This document shows, piece after piece, positions 46,381 to 57,859 of a stretch of 64,000 nucleotides of DNA (positions within the stretch are counted from its first letter, which is position 1; every line of letters starts with the position of its first letter). The notes below the pieces were generated by a model. The model was not told where the DNA came from and did not search any database. It worked only from the letters and a program-made list of their open reading frames with translations. Location of the stretch: positions 3,720,001 to 3,784,000 of the forward strand of contig JAHWDD010000001.1 in NCBI GenBank assembly GCA_023897205.1. Direction: 5' to 3'. The position numbers and the translations under genes were made by a program. Origin of the DNA: Exophiala sp. HKRS030. Taxonomy: Eukaryota > Ascomycota > Eurotiomycetes > Chaetothyriales > Herpotrichiellaceae.

Positions 46381-48783
46381 GATGAACGACGCATATTGTT
46401 TCAGGTCTCTTTAATCTGTTGTCCTGGATCTTTGTGTCGCAGTTTGCGCGATTCATTATGCAGTGAAGGCAGGCTTGAACAAGAGCCTCGCTGTGATTCC
46501 TGCCAAGCCTGCCTGTTAGCACCTACCTGGTAAAGCAGCGTGATGTTGTTTGCATTATGACGTTCATTTAGAGCAGAGTCGTGATGCTGCTTTACGTTCA
46601 TAGACGCAGGCACCTTACTCACAAAATGTACAATGGGAACGAAACATCATTGAGGATATTGACAATACGAACAGCTCAATGGTTTTCATGTTTGCCAACC
46701 CATAAGAATCTTTCAAAGTAAAATAAAGGTTTCTTTGCTCCTTCATTGATGATCGCGACATATGAAAGAAGCTGCGGTGCCATGGGGGTCCATTGTCACC
46801 AGCCGGGATCGATGGGGGGCATTTTTAGCACCTCTTACCCGTACTCCGGACTTCCTTTGTCAAGTCACCAGCCTACAACGTCCCCGGGCGGGCACCATCA
46901 ACGCTAAATACGAATCTTCAGCTGGCCACTTCTCAATGTCGTGGGGCGATCGACGCCCGACGCCTCCAGTATCCGTAGAGAGGTTTCCGGCTTTTTAATG
47001 GCTGTCAGGAACACTTGATATATCATTCCGGAGGCAACACAATTGTCAAGATCTCAGTAAGATCAAAAAAAAGGCAAAAAAAGTAAAAAAGCAACAAGAT
47101 CCAACCAATCCTTTAATTTGATTGATTTTCATGAAGCTTGACCGTGCATGCAATTTCGTCAGGTCCGAACTGTGGCTCCCAGAGGCCATCGCCCTTGTCC
47201 AAGTACCACAAGGATCAGCACTTGGCCCCCTCGTGTTCTCGCAGGCATTATCTCGAAGCACGTTGTTGATCTCATCCTCTCTAGCCAGGGGCCATAAGGA
47301 CTTGCATCTCCGATGATCAGCCAGCGCCAGGCACCTTGCGTGCGATAAGGTCGCATTTCTTGCGAGGATTTGCAAGGGGCTTGACGCTCGATGGCACGCT
47401 GAGGGTCCACAGCTTCACGTAATTGGAACTGAAATTTTATCAGTTCAACAACGGAGGAATATACTATTGTGAACAACACTGATGCTCAAGATGCAGGGAC
47501 CTTATCCACTCGAGATGATTATCATTACAGTAGAGACTCGAACAAAACTCTCCTTTCATCTCGGTTCCCAAGAGAGCACTTTGCAGGAGATAGGGTTGTT
47601 ACAGTACTCGTGCATACTCATGCCGCGAAGTCGAAGTCTAAAACAGGAACCACGCTCGCCTACTGCAAAAGTGCCCCCGAGTTGCCCTTTGACCACGTTG
47701 ACATGGCCCTAGTTACAGTCAAGCCTACAGACATGGAGTACCAGCTAAGGGAGAGCCACTCTCCAGTTCTCTCTAGCCGTACTCCGTACGGAGTGTAGTG
47801 TGGTTCAAAAATTGGATTCGGGATGGAGGTTGTAAGTGGATCACCGCCTCTCGGGGCCGGATCGTCCAAGTCGCTCACAGCTATGACCTACTGTACAGAG
47901 TAAGGTGGCGGGCGAACAATTGGGCCTGTGCTTTTCCTTGCGAATGTATTCTACGCACAGTCAATTGCCGTTGCGGAGCGAACCCTGTCCGTGTTCGACC
48001 CAGAGCTCTCAGGGGCAAGCTAGGTAAAAACCACCAACCCTGGTATCGCGTAGTAGAAGTAGTAGCATTTATTGTTGCATGGAAACAAAAGCTGCAGGGA
48101 AGTAGAACACACACACACGCGTCTCGTCCCGGTATTTGAGAAAGCTCAGGCCACTGCAAGTCCACAAAGCACTAAAGAGAAGTCGAGGGGAAGAGTGTGA
48201 GGCTTCGGCTAGAAAAGGGACCTGGCTTTCTACGTGCATTAGTTAGTCTCTGACAGCTTTGCCCCCTTCATGCAAGCCATGCATATGAGCTAAACAGGGT
48301 GTAGATTCAGGCACGCCGGCCCTTTCACAGGATGGTTCCAGGAACCCAGAAGATGGTTCCGTCTCAACCAGGAAATGAATCGTCGTTGGAGGGAAGGGCG
48401 GGCGATGAAACTTGGTCCAACTCCCGTACACCGTACACGGTTTGGGAAAATGTGACCGGTCGAAGGTGCAAGGTACAGTACAGTACAGTACTTTCCCACC
48501 AGACTTGGGTCTAATAAAACTACTGCAAGGCGTTGTTCTGGATATTCTTCTCGTGGACTTACCTTTGGAGCCCGGATATTTTCCCACGTGTCTGCCACCA
48601 TTTCTTTCCTTCGCAATCCGAGTTTCTAGAGCGGAACATCCTTGCTTACTCTTTTACTGTAGACGCCACCTTTGCCACGGGCCAAAAAGTAAAAAGGTAC
48701 TCCGTACAATCAAACAAAAAACACCACCCCAGCCGTATTCCAATTTCGGTTCCGACTTGAACCCAATCACCCTAACCACAGCC
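46381..48783. other. 2.4 kb intergenic region with palindrome and small repeats
   Basis: Divergent gap between TEL2 and the methyltransferase. I support no gene in it. It holds the perfect palindrome at 47781-47794, half-words GTACTCCGGA at 46841 and GTACTCCGTAC at 48697-48707, an (AC)6 run at 48107-48118, and a pentamer run of GTACA units at 48473-48491. Confidence 0.45.
47781..47794. repeat. Perfect 14-bp palindrome ACTCCGTACGGAGT
   Basis: The complete form of the word that recurs in intergenic DNA throughout the window. Each strand reads the same, as a dimeric regulator site or the trace of a mobile repeat might. Function not known. Confidence 0.65.
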
Positions 48784-49563
48784 ATGGCCACCGACAAGCA
48801 AATGTACGATGATGTGGCCGGTGACTACGACATCATCTGGGCGACGCCGGCCGTCCGTATCCTGTGGACGTTGCTGGACAGGAACCTCCAGGGGCTCGGC
48901 AACTGGAAGGGGACTTCGGTGTTGGACCTGGCCTGCGGCACGGGCATCGGCCTCCGCGAGGCTCGCAAGCTGGGGGCCACCAAGCTGGTCGGCATCGACA
49001 TCTCGGGCGAGATGATCGAGGTCTGCAAGGCCACCACCAAGGACGTCGATCAGTTCCAACTCCACGTGGCCGACTGTTCCCAGCCGCTCGACCACCTCAA
49101 GCCCGGGCTCGAACCCGGCTCCTTCGACCTCATCATCGGCATGTGGTTGCTCAACTACGGCGAGAGTGCGGATCAACTGCAGGCGTTCTGGGCCAACATT
49201 GCAAAGTACCTCAAGCCGTCCGGCAAGTTCGTCGGCATCATCCAGAACCAGGAGACCTTCCAGCCCGAGTCGATGAAGACCCTCAGGTACGGGGCCATGG
49301 AGTCCAACCTCCAGCCGCTCCCCTCGGGCGACGGCGTCAAGATGCACGTCGAGTTCGACACCCAACCAAAGGTCGAATTCGACACCTACGTCCTCAAGAA
49401 GGACATCTTCGAGTCGACCGCGGCAAAAGCCGGCATGAAGATCGAACGGTACGTCCGCCCGGACAAGACCGTGCTCACCGACGAAGAACAGAAGAACATC
49501 GCCTGGTGGCAGCAACTCTTGGACGAATACCCGAACCAGCTTGTCATCGCCAAGAGAGCCTGA
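48784..49563 (+). CDS. SAM-dependent class I methyltransferase
   Basis: Single-exon protein of 259 residues. Motif I is SVLDLACGTGIGLREA, with the acidic residue after strand 2 in VGIDISGEMIEVC; VADCSQPL and SFDLIIGMWLLNYG are motifs II-III; LKPSGKFVGIIQNQE is the post-III strand. It is of the small-molecule type seen in toxoflavin-synthase-like and ubiquinone-like O/N-methyltransferases; the acceptor is unknown. The ATG at 48784 is in good context (AGCCATGG), and an upstream in-frame extension back to 48412 reads like leader sequence. Third codon positions are strongly G/C-biased, unlike the flanking DNA. No biosynthetic partner is adjacent. Confidence 0.87.
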   Translation: MATDKQMYDDVAGDYDIIWATPAVRILWTLLDRNLQGLGNWKGTSVLDLACGTGIGLREARKLGATKLVGIDISGEMIEVCKATTKDVDQFQLHVADCSQPLDHLKPGLEPGSFDLIIGMWLLNYGESADQLQAFWANIAKYLKPSGKFVGIIQNQETFQPESMKTLRYGAMESNLQPLPSGDGVKMHVEFDTQPKVEFDTYVLKKDIFESTAAKAGMKIERYVRPDKTVLTDEEQKNIAWWQQLLDEYPNQLVIAKRA

Positions 49564-50122
49564 AAGCCCACACCGCTGCTCCTTAGAGACTGCCGTAGAA
49601 ATGAAAAAGTGAAGACTTGGCTTGGCCGAGCTCAAGCAAAGCTTTGTATGAAGAAGGAATTAAGCGAGCATTGGAACCACTGGAATGAATGACTTTGTAA
49701 ATCCCCGCATATATATATATATATAGGAAGGCATTTTGAGCAATTCGTCCCTGTCTACCACTCCGTACGGCGATAGATATAGAGGAAATAAAGAGATCAG
49801 CGAGACAACCCCAAATTTTTTCGGTATGGTTTTTCAAATCGATTCCCTAGGTAAGGAAATCCCCGTAATAAATCCTTTCTATATACAGTACTAGGAACAT
49901 TTTTGATATATGCTGACAATCTTGCTTCTTTTTTTCTCTTTTGTGGGGCGCTTCAAGTCACACAAGGACTCTTGATCGGGCAAAGCCTTTTCTCTGACAC
50001 TGGAAAAAAAAGGCTTCCTCTTCACATTGAGCTGGGGCTCGGTCAAGAGACACAATAACATATAGAGTTATACATCCAAACCAGAACTTCGAGAGTGGGG
50101 CGGAAGACACGAAATTTTCCGT
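49564..50122. other. Convergent gap with AT repeat
   Basis: About 560 bp between two 3' ends. An (AT)8 run is at 49709-49725 and ACTCCGTACGG at 49760-49770. No gene is seen. Confidence 0.6.
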
Positions 50123-52236
50123 TTAGACATCTCGCTTGACCAAAACAACCGGGGCCACGTATCGGTTCTTGCCCTTGACAAAGTAGTAGACGACGGCGAT
50201 GATCATGATACCGGCGTTGATGACGATGTTCCAGTTCATGGTCGAGGCCTTGACCGGGGTCGTCTGGGGAAAGAAACAGAAAACCCAGATCCAGGTCGAA
50301 AACATCAGGGCGGCGACGTTGATCGGCAAACCGAACATACCCAGGGACCAGCGACGTGGCTGGAGGGGAGGGCCTCGGATGCGGCGGAGGACCAAGCAGC
50401 TCAGGGAGATGATGTACGTCGACAGCAAGGCGTTGGTCGCCATGGAGCAAATCGCGTTGAAAGCCACGGTCGAGCCAATGTTGATGAGAGAAAGGAGAGT
50501 GGTGCAGAGGAAAGTAAGTAGCACCGCATTGAGGGGGATGTTCCAGCCTGGTTTGATGTGGCCGATGAAGCTGCTGAATGGTAGACCACCATCGCGAGCG
50601 AAAGACCACTGTGGGCGGGGAAAACACATGACTGTCAGCGGCAAAGCTAGATGCATATTGTGGAAGGGGAGGAGGAGTCATGAGTGGGGAGAACCAAGAG
50701 CTTGAAACGTACAGTTTGTCTCGAAACAGTTGCCAGTGTAGAGATACAACTGCTCGTGGTGTTGACGATGATGATGGCAATCATGACGCTCGTGCCGGCA
50801 TGGCTTCTGGTCGCGTAGAAGAAGCCGGCAATCACAGGGTAACCAGTTGGCGAGCCAAGAGCTGCAAGAGGATCACCCAATGTGAATGCGTAAGTGATCA
50901 TCATGATAAACTGTGAAGTAAACCGTCAGTAAACGTATGGCTGCTGCTAACCCGACGCATCGCTCTCGAGGGGACTTACACCACATCCACCGTTGATAAA
51001 CAGTGCCCACATTGTTGCCCGAGGAAGAACAATACTGGCGTCTCGAATTTCTTCGGCTGCAGCGAAATACGTGTTAGCAAGCCTTTTGTACATTTGACAG
51101 ACAACAGAAAGAGATGCAGCCCAACGTACACATGTGAACGGCGCTATCAGCTCCGAGCATGCCGTAGACAGTCGTCAGCATCCCGACCATGACCGACAGA
51201 CCAGTCGAGCTCCACCCGCCCGAATTCACAAAGTTCTCGAAAACAGCGTCCGCCGAGTTTCGGGGGGCAAGGACCCAAAGTGGGATGAGCACACCGAAAA
51301 AGCCCAGAATGTGAAGGATCAAAACCAAGCCCTCAACAAGGGGCAGGCGCTTTGCAAGGAACGTGTTGAAGAGAATGGAGAACGCGGTGATGGCGATCAC
51401 AAGAAGAGTACCGTGCCATCGTTGGAAGACGTAGGATTGGTCGTTCAGTACAATTAGACCCTGGATAAGTGTGCCGGCAATGAAGGCGATCGAGGCGTAT
51501 CCAGTTTGCCAGCCGAGTCTGCAAGTTCGTCAAAATCATGTTCCCACTAGGAAACACTCATTGAGCTTCTCAATGACACAAAGAACTTACGCGCTGAGCC
51601 AGCCAACAATGTAACTAAGGAACTTCTGGCAGCTTTTAGGAGAGAGCTCCGAAACCCAGTGGTCTGCATATTGTCAGAAACGTCGTCGGACCGAGATGGG
51701 TGTGCAGGAGTGCTAAAGACTCATGTATGAAGAGAGTTGGTTGTCTTGGTGAGGGGAGAGAGAGTTGCTTACATTGTCCACCAGCAGTTGGCATCCTGTG
51801 AAGCAAGATCAGTAAGCGTTTGAATCAACAATTGTCAAGGCCACAATCGAATGACTTACATCGAGGCCAACTCTGCAATGGATGCAAAGACCGTGAAGTA
51901 ACCGCACCACACAATAAAGTAACCCCATACGAGACCAGATAGACCGCCATTGATAAGTCCAAAGGTACTTGAGGAAAGTGTGATTTCCCACGTGGACATG
52001 GCAGTACATGAGAACCCCAGAATGGAGATGAATCTGAAATTTCGCTGTTCACATCGTCAGCGAGACGTCACATATCGCTGCCATTGTTGCAAGATACGGA
52101 CGTTGAGTTCTTGGACTTTGCCCATCACTTGCATGTCGCGAGCATCCGCATCAGTCCCTCGCATGCTCTGCTTGGAGCCCGGTGTAAGATCATCGTCTGC
52201 GTAGGCTTCCGCCTGTTGAGCCTCCTTGATATTCAT
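50123..52236 (-). CDS. APC-family amino acid/GABA/choline permease
   Basis: Plasma-membrane permease of the amino acid/choline transporter family (Uga4, Hnm1, Aspergillus GabA type), with about twelve helices. The N-tail MNIKEAQQAEAYADDDLTP is joined across a GTCCGT-donor intron to RNFRFISILGFSCTAMSTWE, the first helix. The family block MPTAGGQYHWVSELSPKS is assembled over a 23-nt exon (51773-51795). Later helices include GLIVLNDQSYVFQRWHGTLL, SAVHMAEEIRDASIVLPRAT (the conserved AEE motif) and FARDGGLPFSSFI. At least seven introns. GABA, choline or another amine is the likely substrate; I cannot choose. No neighbour of the same pathway is present. Confidence 0.9.
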
Positions 52237-53989
52237 GGCGACGCTGACGTGTATGTAGCAATGGGAAAGATGAATGTCTCGAGGTTCTTGAACTTGCAAT
52301 CCTGCCGGTAGGAATGAGTTGGCAGGAATAATATAGAGAAAGGACAGAGATTGAGAAGACAAGAATACAGCGACGGCGAGATTGCCAACGACAAAAAAAT
52401 TACAAGGCGGGACAGTACTGAGGACCCGGTATGGCCGGCGCAAGTATTCGCTCCTCCAAACCAGCACCCAAAACACCAGTAGCGGCTCGGTTATAGCAGA
52501 TGGGATAGTTAAAGATGATCCAGAACGAACTCGTGTACACGGGTACGCTCAGGCCCCTTGTCAAAAAGACTCGTGGCGAACGCAGGTAGTGAAACTAATG
52601 GGCCGGGGGGTCGCAACACTCTGCGGAGTGATCCCAAGAACAGGATGGCATGCCATCGGTAGCTGACCAGTCTGGAGGAGGGACCACCCGGTCGATGCCC
52701 GTGAGGCCGAGTAGTGTGAGGTGGCTTTTGCCTTAGGTAAAGTGCTTCTGTTCGGCACCATGATCCCGCGACGCTTGTTTGGCACTAACCTGCGGTGTGG
52801 ACCATGCACTTCGAACCGACATCGCAAATGACAGGCCTCGAGTTGCTCCGGCGCTGCACTTCCCGTGTCGGATGGCTGAAGTTTGTGGCGGCCCGGCCAG
52901 AGACTTGTTGAGCTGCAAATATTCAGTCACGCTAGAAGCAGTCATGCTACTACTGTATGAGCATACATACAGTATGGCCACCTCCGTAACATCAATCTGT
53001 TAGAGACATGTTGCTGTTAGCGAAAGATAGTATGTTGACCCCAAGCATTCCCTTCGGACGCCGGTCGAGCAAGCCTACCGTAAGCGGCCTTGGGTCATCG
53101 AGCAGAGTAAAGATTTTGTCGATCAGTGAACTCCTCGAGTCTCACTCGTACCCTTGTGATCCTTGTAAGCGTTCGACCAGGTATTGGCCGACGGGGTGCC
53201 GCACTGCAAGCCTGCAGGGCCGTAGCTTATCAGCACTGTTTGTCCGCCACAGCCAAAAAGTCACTTTCTGATTGCTGATCCTTCTCGCTAGCTCGCTGTC
53301 TCTCGCTAGTCTAATAAAGTGGTGCTTGGGGTGGTAGTCCACCCATTTGACTCTGCAGGCCGGTCAAATGATAGAACACACACACACAGTTTGATCGACC
53401 TTCGTCCCCAATCGCGGAAGCAGTGGCAGTTACATCGGACATGGGCATCCACTGGCATGTGAATCAAGAGGCATAGCAATAATAATCTGTCTTTGACGCT
53501 CGCGCGACGCCGTGATGGCTGGGAGTCGAGATGATCCTGTTGATTCGCCGATGCAAGCGTGGTCCGTTCCCATCATCCCCTTGCTGAAAGTGACTTCCCT
53601 CTCGTCAAAAGACTTTTCCTTTACGAGAAAATGAAGCTTGCCGGTGGTCCGCTAGGCGTATTTTGTCATTGTAGTGCGGCCAAGGGTCAGCCCCTAGCCC
53701 GGAACACTCCGTAACCATCCCAAGTTCAGAGCCCATGTCTTCGGCGAGCTTTTTAGTCGTTTTCGACTGCAGCAAGGGCTTGGGCTCGCCAATACCATTG
53801 AAGACCTTTGGGCCCTGAAAGCAACACTGTTCTCGTACCCTCGCTTTCGCTATTCACAAGCGACTTACACCATGTAAATGCGCCTGTCGCATCTAAAAGG
53901 AAGACTTCAGCAACGCACTCTGCGTTTTACAGCGTGTAGTTGCCGTTGTCAATTTTCTTCTTTTCTTCTTCTTGTCGTACCGTTGCGCC
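52237..53989. other. 1.75 kb divergent intergenic region
   Basis: No gene supported. An (AC)-rich run is at 53376-53388, and T/C-rich leader-like sequence lies just before 53990. It should contain the promoters of the permease and of the rhodopsin-domain gene. Confidence 0.5.
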
Positions 53990-55416
53990 ATGGCCGACCT
54001 GCAAATGACGCCGGGGCAGTCGCCGCCTCTTGCTGTAATAACTGACACGGACCAACGAGGAGTTCTGTACATCATAACCGCTCTCGGTCTCGCAACGGTC
54101 GCAACCTCCCTGCTCATCAGGTCGTATGTCCGAGTCGAGTTCAGTCACTCGTATGGCATGGATGACATATCTATCGGTGTATCGTCTGTAAGTCGAGAGT
54201 CAACAAGTAGCAATACGGAGTCATGCTAACAGCCAAAAGCTACTCTTTGTCATCCAGTCTGCTCTCGTAATAGTCGCTACTAGGGAAGGCATTGGAAGAA
54301 CCTTGTCAGACGTTACCGACTTGGATGCACTACAGAAGGTAGGCGATGTTCAGAGGCAATCCGATGGACGTTGAGATCAGTACTGACCTTGCAGACCTAT
54401 TATGCTTCCAATCTTTTCTACATTCTCAGCCTGTGGACGTCGAAAATCTCGAATCTTCTCCTTATCTTTCGATTGAGCGCACAGAGGGCGCACAAACTCA
54501 CTACTCAAGCAATCATAGCCTTCACCTCATTGCTCGGCGTCGTAAGCTTCCTGCTTGTTGCCCTTGTGTGCGACCTGAGTCACCCTTGGGTCTTCGTAGG
54601 ACAGAAATGCTCTGGCGTTGGGGCCCGTTGGGAGGCAGTAGCGGCTTTCGATATAATCACCGAGCTTGCGGCATTCGCAGTGATCTTCTATATCCTATGG
54701 GACGTTCAAATTGCTCGCAACAAGAAAACGGCCATAATTACTGGCTTTGCGTTCCGTCTGCTGTGAGTTCCCCTTGAGCTTGTCCCCACAGGGTTTCGGG
54801 CTGACATGTTCCTTGCAGAATGATAGCACCTTTGGCAGTCCGTCTGGGCTACATCGTCTCCAACCTCGACGCTCAAGACCCCACACTTCGACAGGATAAG
54901 GTGGTCGTCAACACCCAGACCGAGCTTGTTGTGGCCCTCGTCGCTGCAACTGTTCCCTGCTTGAGACCGTTCATGGGCGCTGTTGATACTAGCTTTGGAG
55001 CTGCTGCTGCTGGAACCTCGTTGGCAGGGTCCGGGTATGCCAAGCGCAGTACAAGATCGGGAAATGCTCGTCAATATAGCAATGAGAGCAAACAAGTCTT
55101 GAGCTCCAATGGTTTTCGCATTGGAAGAAAGAAGAAAGGCGTCGACGAATTAGCCAGTCACGATGACATCGCATTGGAACCCATCAGCCGATCTTGGACT
55201 GGCAAAGCAGGCTTGGAAGATCAAACCGAAGAGCGACATACCTCGACCACGACCAAACAAAGTGCAGATGACCACCAGAGCGTGGGAAGCCAGGACAGTC
55301 AACAGATGATCATCCGCCGTGACGTTGAGTGGAATGTTCGATACGAGTCCCGCCAGGACGAGGCCGAAAATGTCATGGAGAGGATGGAAAGGTACAACAC
55401 CCAGCCACGCCGATAA
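53990..55416 (+). CDS. Fungal rhodopsin-domain integral membrane protein (PTH11-like)
   Basis: Predicted seven-helix plasma-membrane protein of the large fungal family around the PTH11-type receptors. Several exons: the first starts at 53990 (MADLQMTPGQSPPL) and ends at GVSS near 54188; the second ends DLDALQK; the third starts TYYASNLFYILSLWTSKISN, the usual family block (helix 3 with the K-x-S motif). A helix in MIAPLAVRLGYIVSN follows, then the last helix (LVVALVAATVPCLRPFMGAV). The long cytosolic tail (about 150 residues, Ser/Gln-rich with RKKKGVDE) ends at 55416. Ligand unknown; proteins of this family are often near clusters or on expanded lists. No CFEM domain is visible. Confidence 0.82.
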
Positions 55417-56444
55417 CGGGCAGTGCGGTGCGTTTTACATGCTCGACATATGCCATGATTGACGACAAACTCTGTTTGGAGTCTAGGAAGGAAATTAAAT
55501 GGGTAAACACTGCGAAGCCGGGATCTGGATTTTGTTTTTCAGAGGAACAAATATGTAAAAGTAAAGAGGCTAGAACTTGTCAAGATTGAGGAAAAGTTGT
55601 ATATACGGATACAAAAAGCCTTGTATGGAGTAGATGTTAGGAACTAGGGAAAGGGAAGGCATCTTTGAGCTGGAATATGTGCTGTACTGTACAAAGTAAG
55701 GTAGAGACCTGGGTCTCCATGTACCTGTTCCCTATGTCTGGTGCCAAGATATATACACATGTGATCCGAGGAATTGCCGACGAGGCTGACTTTTTGCAAG
55801 TATAACTCGGAGGATGCTTCAATACCTACGAGGCACATCGGGCCAATGTACTCCGTACGGGCGACAGTCATGACTGAATGAGCGAAGTCTAGTGCCCAAG
55901 TGATACAGGACATTATTCTCATGGATTCGGGGACTTGACTGATACACACAAGACCAAACATACTATCACGTGAGATCACTTCAAGTAAGAGACATTCAAG
56001 GGTACCACATCTGTTTAATCTCCTCTGTCTTCTCTCAATTCTTGATCGCGTCTGCAGAGAGTAGTACGCCGAGGGTGTCTCTCTCAATATACAGTTGCAC
56101 ACTGGAATGCCGTGATCTCCACGTGCCACGCCCCGTACACTCTGCCACCCAGAATAGATAACAGTGTGTATTTCTAACCCATTTCGTCTTCGTGTGTGAA
56201 GGCCGAGGTCCTTGGATCAAATCTGTTCGTGGGAACCCTACCAGATCTGATACAGGGAACCCTGCTATTGCCATACCAAGCCCCTTCCAACCCAAAGCTC
56301 TCAGTACTGATACGCAGCACAGTATACTATCCTGCAGGCACTGCTCGCAAGATCGGTATTCCAGACGACAAACAGCGTGCTCTTGTCGCCGAGCACATCT
56401 GGGAAGTGGCCTAGCGACAAGCCGAAGAACTATAGTGTTCGGCC
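55417..56444. other. Intergenic, no gene; one palindromic word
   Basis: Holds the 3' region of the rhodopsin-domain gene and GTACTCCGTACGG at 55848-55860. A short frame at 56196-56414 could be a lost 5' part of the degraded helicase that follows, but carries no motif. Confidence 0.45.
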
Positions 56445-57252
56445 TTGAAGGGCGTCAATATTTCAAGTCTATCTGATGATGAGAACGACGACCCTAGTCA
56501 AGATAACACCCTCAACTCAACTGTCTGGATCAATATGTTTAATTGTGTTTTTCTTCGGGTTGTTTGTGATGAAGGACATAGGATAAAGAATTCTTTGACT
56601 CGCAACCACCTCGCCATCTATACACTGTTCGCCGAGTATAGCTGGACCGCTACGGCAACACCGATGATGAACCGGATTGGTGATCTTCTGGGCCACCTGA
56701 ACCTCCTCTGGAAGCCACGGTGGCTGAGTGACATCGCCGAATCCGACGATTACGACTTCCCTGATTGCTCGGACTGGAGGTGCCGACCAGAAAACACTCG
56801 ACAGCTTTGGCGATAAGTGCCCTTCGTACAAGGACAAGTACGCTGCCTCGTCTATGTTCATCTTCGATCCAAAGGCATTCGCCCTTTTGGATGCGAAGGG
56901 TTTGCTAGATGGTGGCACTACTACCAAGCTGGTGCTCAATGCTTCGCTGGACCGCATGCAACTTCGCTGGACAATGGCATCGGAAATCAAGGCCGGCTCC
57001 GTTACCATTCGACCTGGTGACGCCGTGCCAATGTGTTGAATCAGTGCTGTCAAGATTGCTCCGAAAGCCATCGAGAAGCACGTGTACAAGGTTATCTGGA
57101 GCATATGGGCACATCACTTGTATCAGAGGCGTCATGGTGCTGGGGCAGCTTCAGACAGCGGCGGTACACCAGCGCCTGGAATCAAAGGACTGCGGGACAT
57201 GGCGATTCATCGAACTTCTTGCTGGTACTCTCGGATGCGTCCATCCTGAGTG
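56445..57252 (+). pseudogene. Degraded SNF2-family helicase fragment
   Basis: Remains of a Swi2/Snf2-type ATPase. The frame from 56445 carries VVCDEGHRIKNSLTRNHLAI (motif II as DEGH) and WTATATPMMNRIGDLLGHLN (motif III and its follow-on), close to the fungal SNF2 consensus. The frame then breaks: similar sequence continues in the next frame after about 56760 (KTLDSFGDKCPSYKDKYA and on), is stopped by a TGA at 57037-57039, and goes on in that frame to WY..RMRPS near 57252, including AIHRT, which recalls the conserved IHR of these proteins. The ATP-binding motif I and the C-terminal helicase domain are not found. A frameshift plus a stop and missing ends argue for a dead copy. Confidence 0.6.
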
Positions 57253-57859
57253 AAATATGAATCTTGTAGAGCCACAGGAATCTGGAGATTTCTTTCGTTG
57301 TCTTGCTCTTCTTCAGCAGAAGCTTCTCTTTCTTTTGTTGTAGAGAAAAATTGCATACCATAACCATCCCCATCATATCGAAACATATCCTCCCAAAGTG
57401 GCCATCATGTTTCGGAGATGTGAATGCTTCCGGACCTTCTGTTAAATGCAGCGTGATCGTATCAACTTCCAGATGCCTCTCCTTCAACTGAAATTGTGTT
57501 GCAATCCACTTTCGAAATAAATCAATATCCCCGAGAGTGTGTAGAGGCGGAATCTCTAAGGTTTGCCTAGCTATGAGCGTGTTTTTCTCTGTGTGATGAG
57601 GCATATTGTTCCACCACCTCAGGAAGTACTTGGTTTCCGCCTCATAACTACTGTCGCTCACATCTGTACGTGGCTTCTCCCCGTTGCAAATATCGCTCGG
57701 CGGTGTCTCCGCTTCGGTAGAGAGTCTCATATGTTCAGGTGCTTCAAGATGGTCGTCCAGGGAGAGGGACTTGTGCATTGCCGCATGAACGTCGGCGTCA
57801 ACATACTTAGCTTTTCGACACCACTGGAAGACATTTCCACAGCTTCTGCCATCTCGCAC
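57182..57859 (-). CDS. Unrecognised 225-codon open frame
   Basis: I do not recognise this. It is an uninterrupted frame with balanced composition (for example YFLRWWNNMPHHTEKN and DIDLFRKWIATQFQLKERHL), and a Lys-rich segment QQKKEKLLLKKSKTTKE near the end. There is no signal peptide or membrane helix. It overlaps the last 70 bp of the decayed helicase on the opposite strand. It could be an orphan gene, part of a larger gene whose upstream exons I cannot see, or just a long chance frame; a plus-strand frame of similar length runs antisense to it (57563-58129). Confidence 0.35.
   Translation of the reverse strand: MRDGRSCGNVFQWCRKAKYVDADVHAAMHKSLSLDDHLEAPEHMRLSTEAETPPSDICNGEKPRTDVSDSSYEAETKYFLRWWNNMPHHTEKNTLIARQTLEIPPLHTLGDIDLFRKWIATQFQLKERHLEVDTITLHLTEGPEAFTSPKHDGHFGRICFDMMGMVMVCNFSLQQKKEKLLLKKSKTTKEISRFLWLYKIHISLRMDASESTSKKFDESPCPAVL

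Noticed and set aside
47469..47798. 109-codon plus-strand frame in the TEL2-methyltransferase gap
   Set aside because: No motif, no supporting splice sites, and it runs into the palindromic repeat word at its end.
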